A stretch of DNA of 5,914 bases, from assembly GCA_902776515.1 (NCBI GenBank), contig CACYQE010000052.1, positions 1-5,914 of the forward strand, written 5' to 3'. The position numbers and the translations under genes are program-made. Each line of letters begins with the position of its first letter. The stretch's first letter is position 1. The stretch is from an uncultured Pseudomonadota bacterium. Its GTDB lineage: Bacteria > Pseudomonadota > Alphaproteobacteria > Rs-D84. The notes below the pieces were generated by a model. That model was not told the origin of the DNA and did not search any database. It was given only the letters and a program-made list of their open reading frames with translations. This document shows, piece after piece, positions 5,182 to 5,914 of this stretch.

Positions 5182-5914
5182 TTTCTGTTATCGCCTTTTC
5201 AAAATCTTGTTCAGACCAAATTGTTATACCAAGTTCGTTTGCCTTGGTCAGTTTTGACCCGGCATCAGCCCCTGCCAGAACAATATCTGTCTTTGCGGAT
5301 ACGCTTGATTGAACACGTGCCCCCATTTGTTCCAAAATTTGGGTTGCAGAATCACGTGTGTATTTTAAAAGAGAACCAGTTAAAACAATTTTTTTGCCAG
5401 CCAAAGCAGAATTTGATTTTACTGTTGTTGGGTTTTGAATTGAAACGTATTTTAGCAACGAATCTAATACCGTTTTGTTACGTTCGTTTTGGAAAAACGA
5501 TACTATCTCATCAGCCATCGTTTCGCCGATACCATCAACCGTTATCAATTGGTGTGCCGTGGCATTACGGACAGAATCTAAATCAGCGAACCAGTTTGCT
5601 AATAACTTTGCGGTAACGTTACCAATTTCAGGAATCCCGATTGCGAACAAAAATCTGTGCAGTTCAATTTTTTTAGAATTTTCAATTGCGTCTGATAAGT
5701 TTTTGACAGATTTTTCACCGAATCCGTCCAAGCGTTTAATTTCATTACCGTGCTTTTCAATCAAGGTAAATATGTCGGCCGGCGATTCAATCCAACCCTT
5801 TGTAACAAACAATTCTAATTGTTTGGTCCCCAAACCATCTATGTCGAACCCTTTGCGTGAAACAAAATGTTCTAATTCACCAAGTCTTTGGGCGGGACAA
5901 CCAAGTGAATTTAT
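5168..5914 (-). CDS. ligA: NAD-dependent DNA ligase LigA, C-terminal part (5' end beyond window)
   Basis: LigA seals nicks during replication and repair using NAD+ as the AMP donor. The visible 248 residues begin within the zinc finger (CPAQR, residues 6-10; its earlier cysteines lie outside the window), followed by HFVSRKGFDIDGLGTKQLE, the usual link into the helix-hairpin-helix domain (about 35-165, with DGFGEKS and DGIGETMADE hairpins). A BRCT domain follows at about 168-246 (GKKIVLTGSL, then GARVQSSVSAKTDIVLAG and GSKLTKANELGI). The frame is open to the right edge; the TTG at 5833 is internal, since the family sequence continues without a break before it. The adenylation domain and catalytic Lys are not in view. 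The stop is TAG at 5168-5170, inside the PBP gene's first codons, so the two are very likely co-transcribed and translationally coupled. Confidence 0.97.
   Translation of the reverse strand: MNSLGCPAQRLGELEHFVSRKGFDIDGLGTKQLELFVTKGWIESPADIFTLIEKHGNEIKRLDGFGEKSVKNLSDAIENSKKIELHRFLFAIGIPEIGNVTAKLLANWFADLDSVRNATAHQLITVDGIGETMADEIVSFFQNERNKTVLDSLLKYVSIQNPTTVKSNSALAGKKIVLTGSLLKYTRDSATQILEQMGARVQSSVSAKTDIVLAGADAGSKLTKANELGITIWSEQDFEKAITENGQQ

Noticed and set aside
5122..5616. Plus-strand frame of 164 codons opposite ligA and the PBP start
   Set aside because: It is antisense to well-conserved BRCT and HhH coding sequence, with no recognisable domain or start signal.
5831..5833. TTG as the start of ligA
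   Set aside because: The 27 codons before it encode the conserved zinc-finger end and HFVSR link of LigA, so the gene simply continues beyond the window.

Overview
The window looks like a chromosomal piece of a low-GC Gram-negative bacterium carrying an imported insertion sequence at its left edge. A YadA-type trimeric autotransporter needs an outer membrane. The NAD-dependent DNA ligase, bS21 and class A PBP are generic bacterial genes. The AT-rich composition, the CGT-dominated Arg codons and the gene mix suggest a host-associated or gut alphaproteobacterium, but that placement is inference and is not proven by the sequence.

Layout, left to right. (1) Positions 1-~1088 hold the 3' part of an IS1182-type DDE transposase, running off the left edge, plus its right flank. 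Sampled lines are about half G+C and use AGG/CGG/AGA for Arg, whereas the rest samples at roughly 33-43% G+C and uses mostly CGT. (2) Positions 1089-2495 encode a compact trimeric autotransporter adhesin. Its coding sequence appears to begin almost exactly at the composition change, with no usable ribosome binding site and with a signal peptide that lacks its charged head. (3) Two stacked hairpins follow. (4) A promoter then drives tRNA-Ala(UGC), with rpsU (bS21) starting 28 bases later and a strong terminator after it. (5) A small DUF378 membrane protein has its own promoter. (6) A bidirectional terminator separates it from a convergent minus-strand pair, ligA (3' part, running off the right edge) followed by a class A penicillin-binding protein overlapping it by 14 bases.

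The tRNA-Ala/rpsU unit serves translation. The ligA/PBP pair joins DNA replication and repair with peptidoglycan synthesis in what looks like one transcript. The adhesin and IS form the accessory part. No gap between genes exceeds about 215 bases.

I did not find a clearly new biological system. The observations most worth checking are the IS/adhesin junction and the tRNA-Ala in which the nearly universal G19-C56 tertiary pair is replaced by A19-U56.
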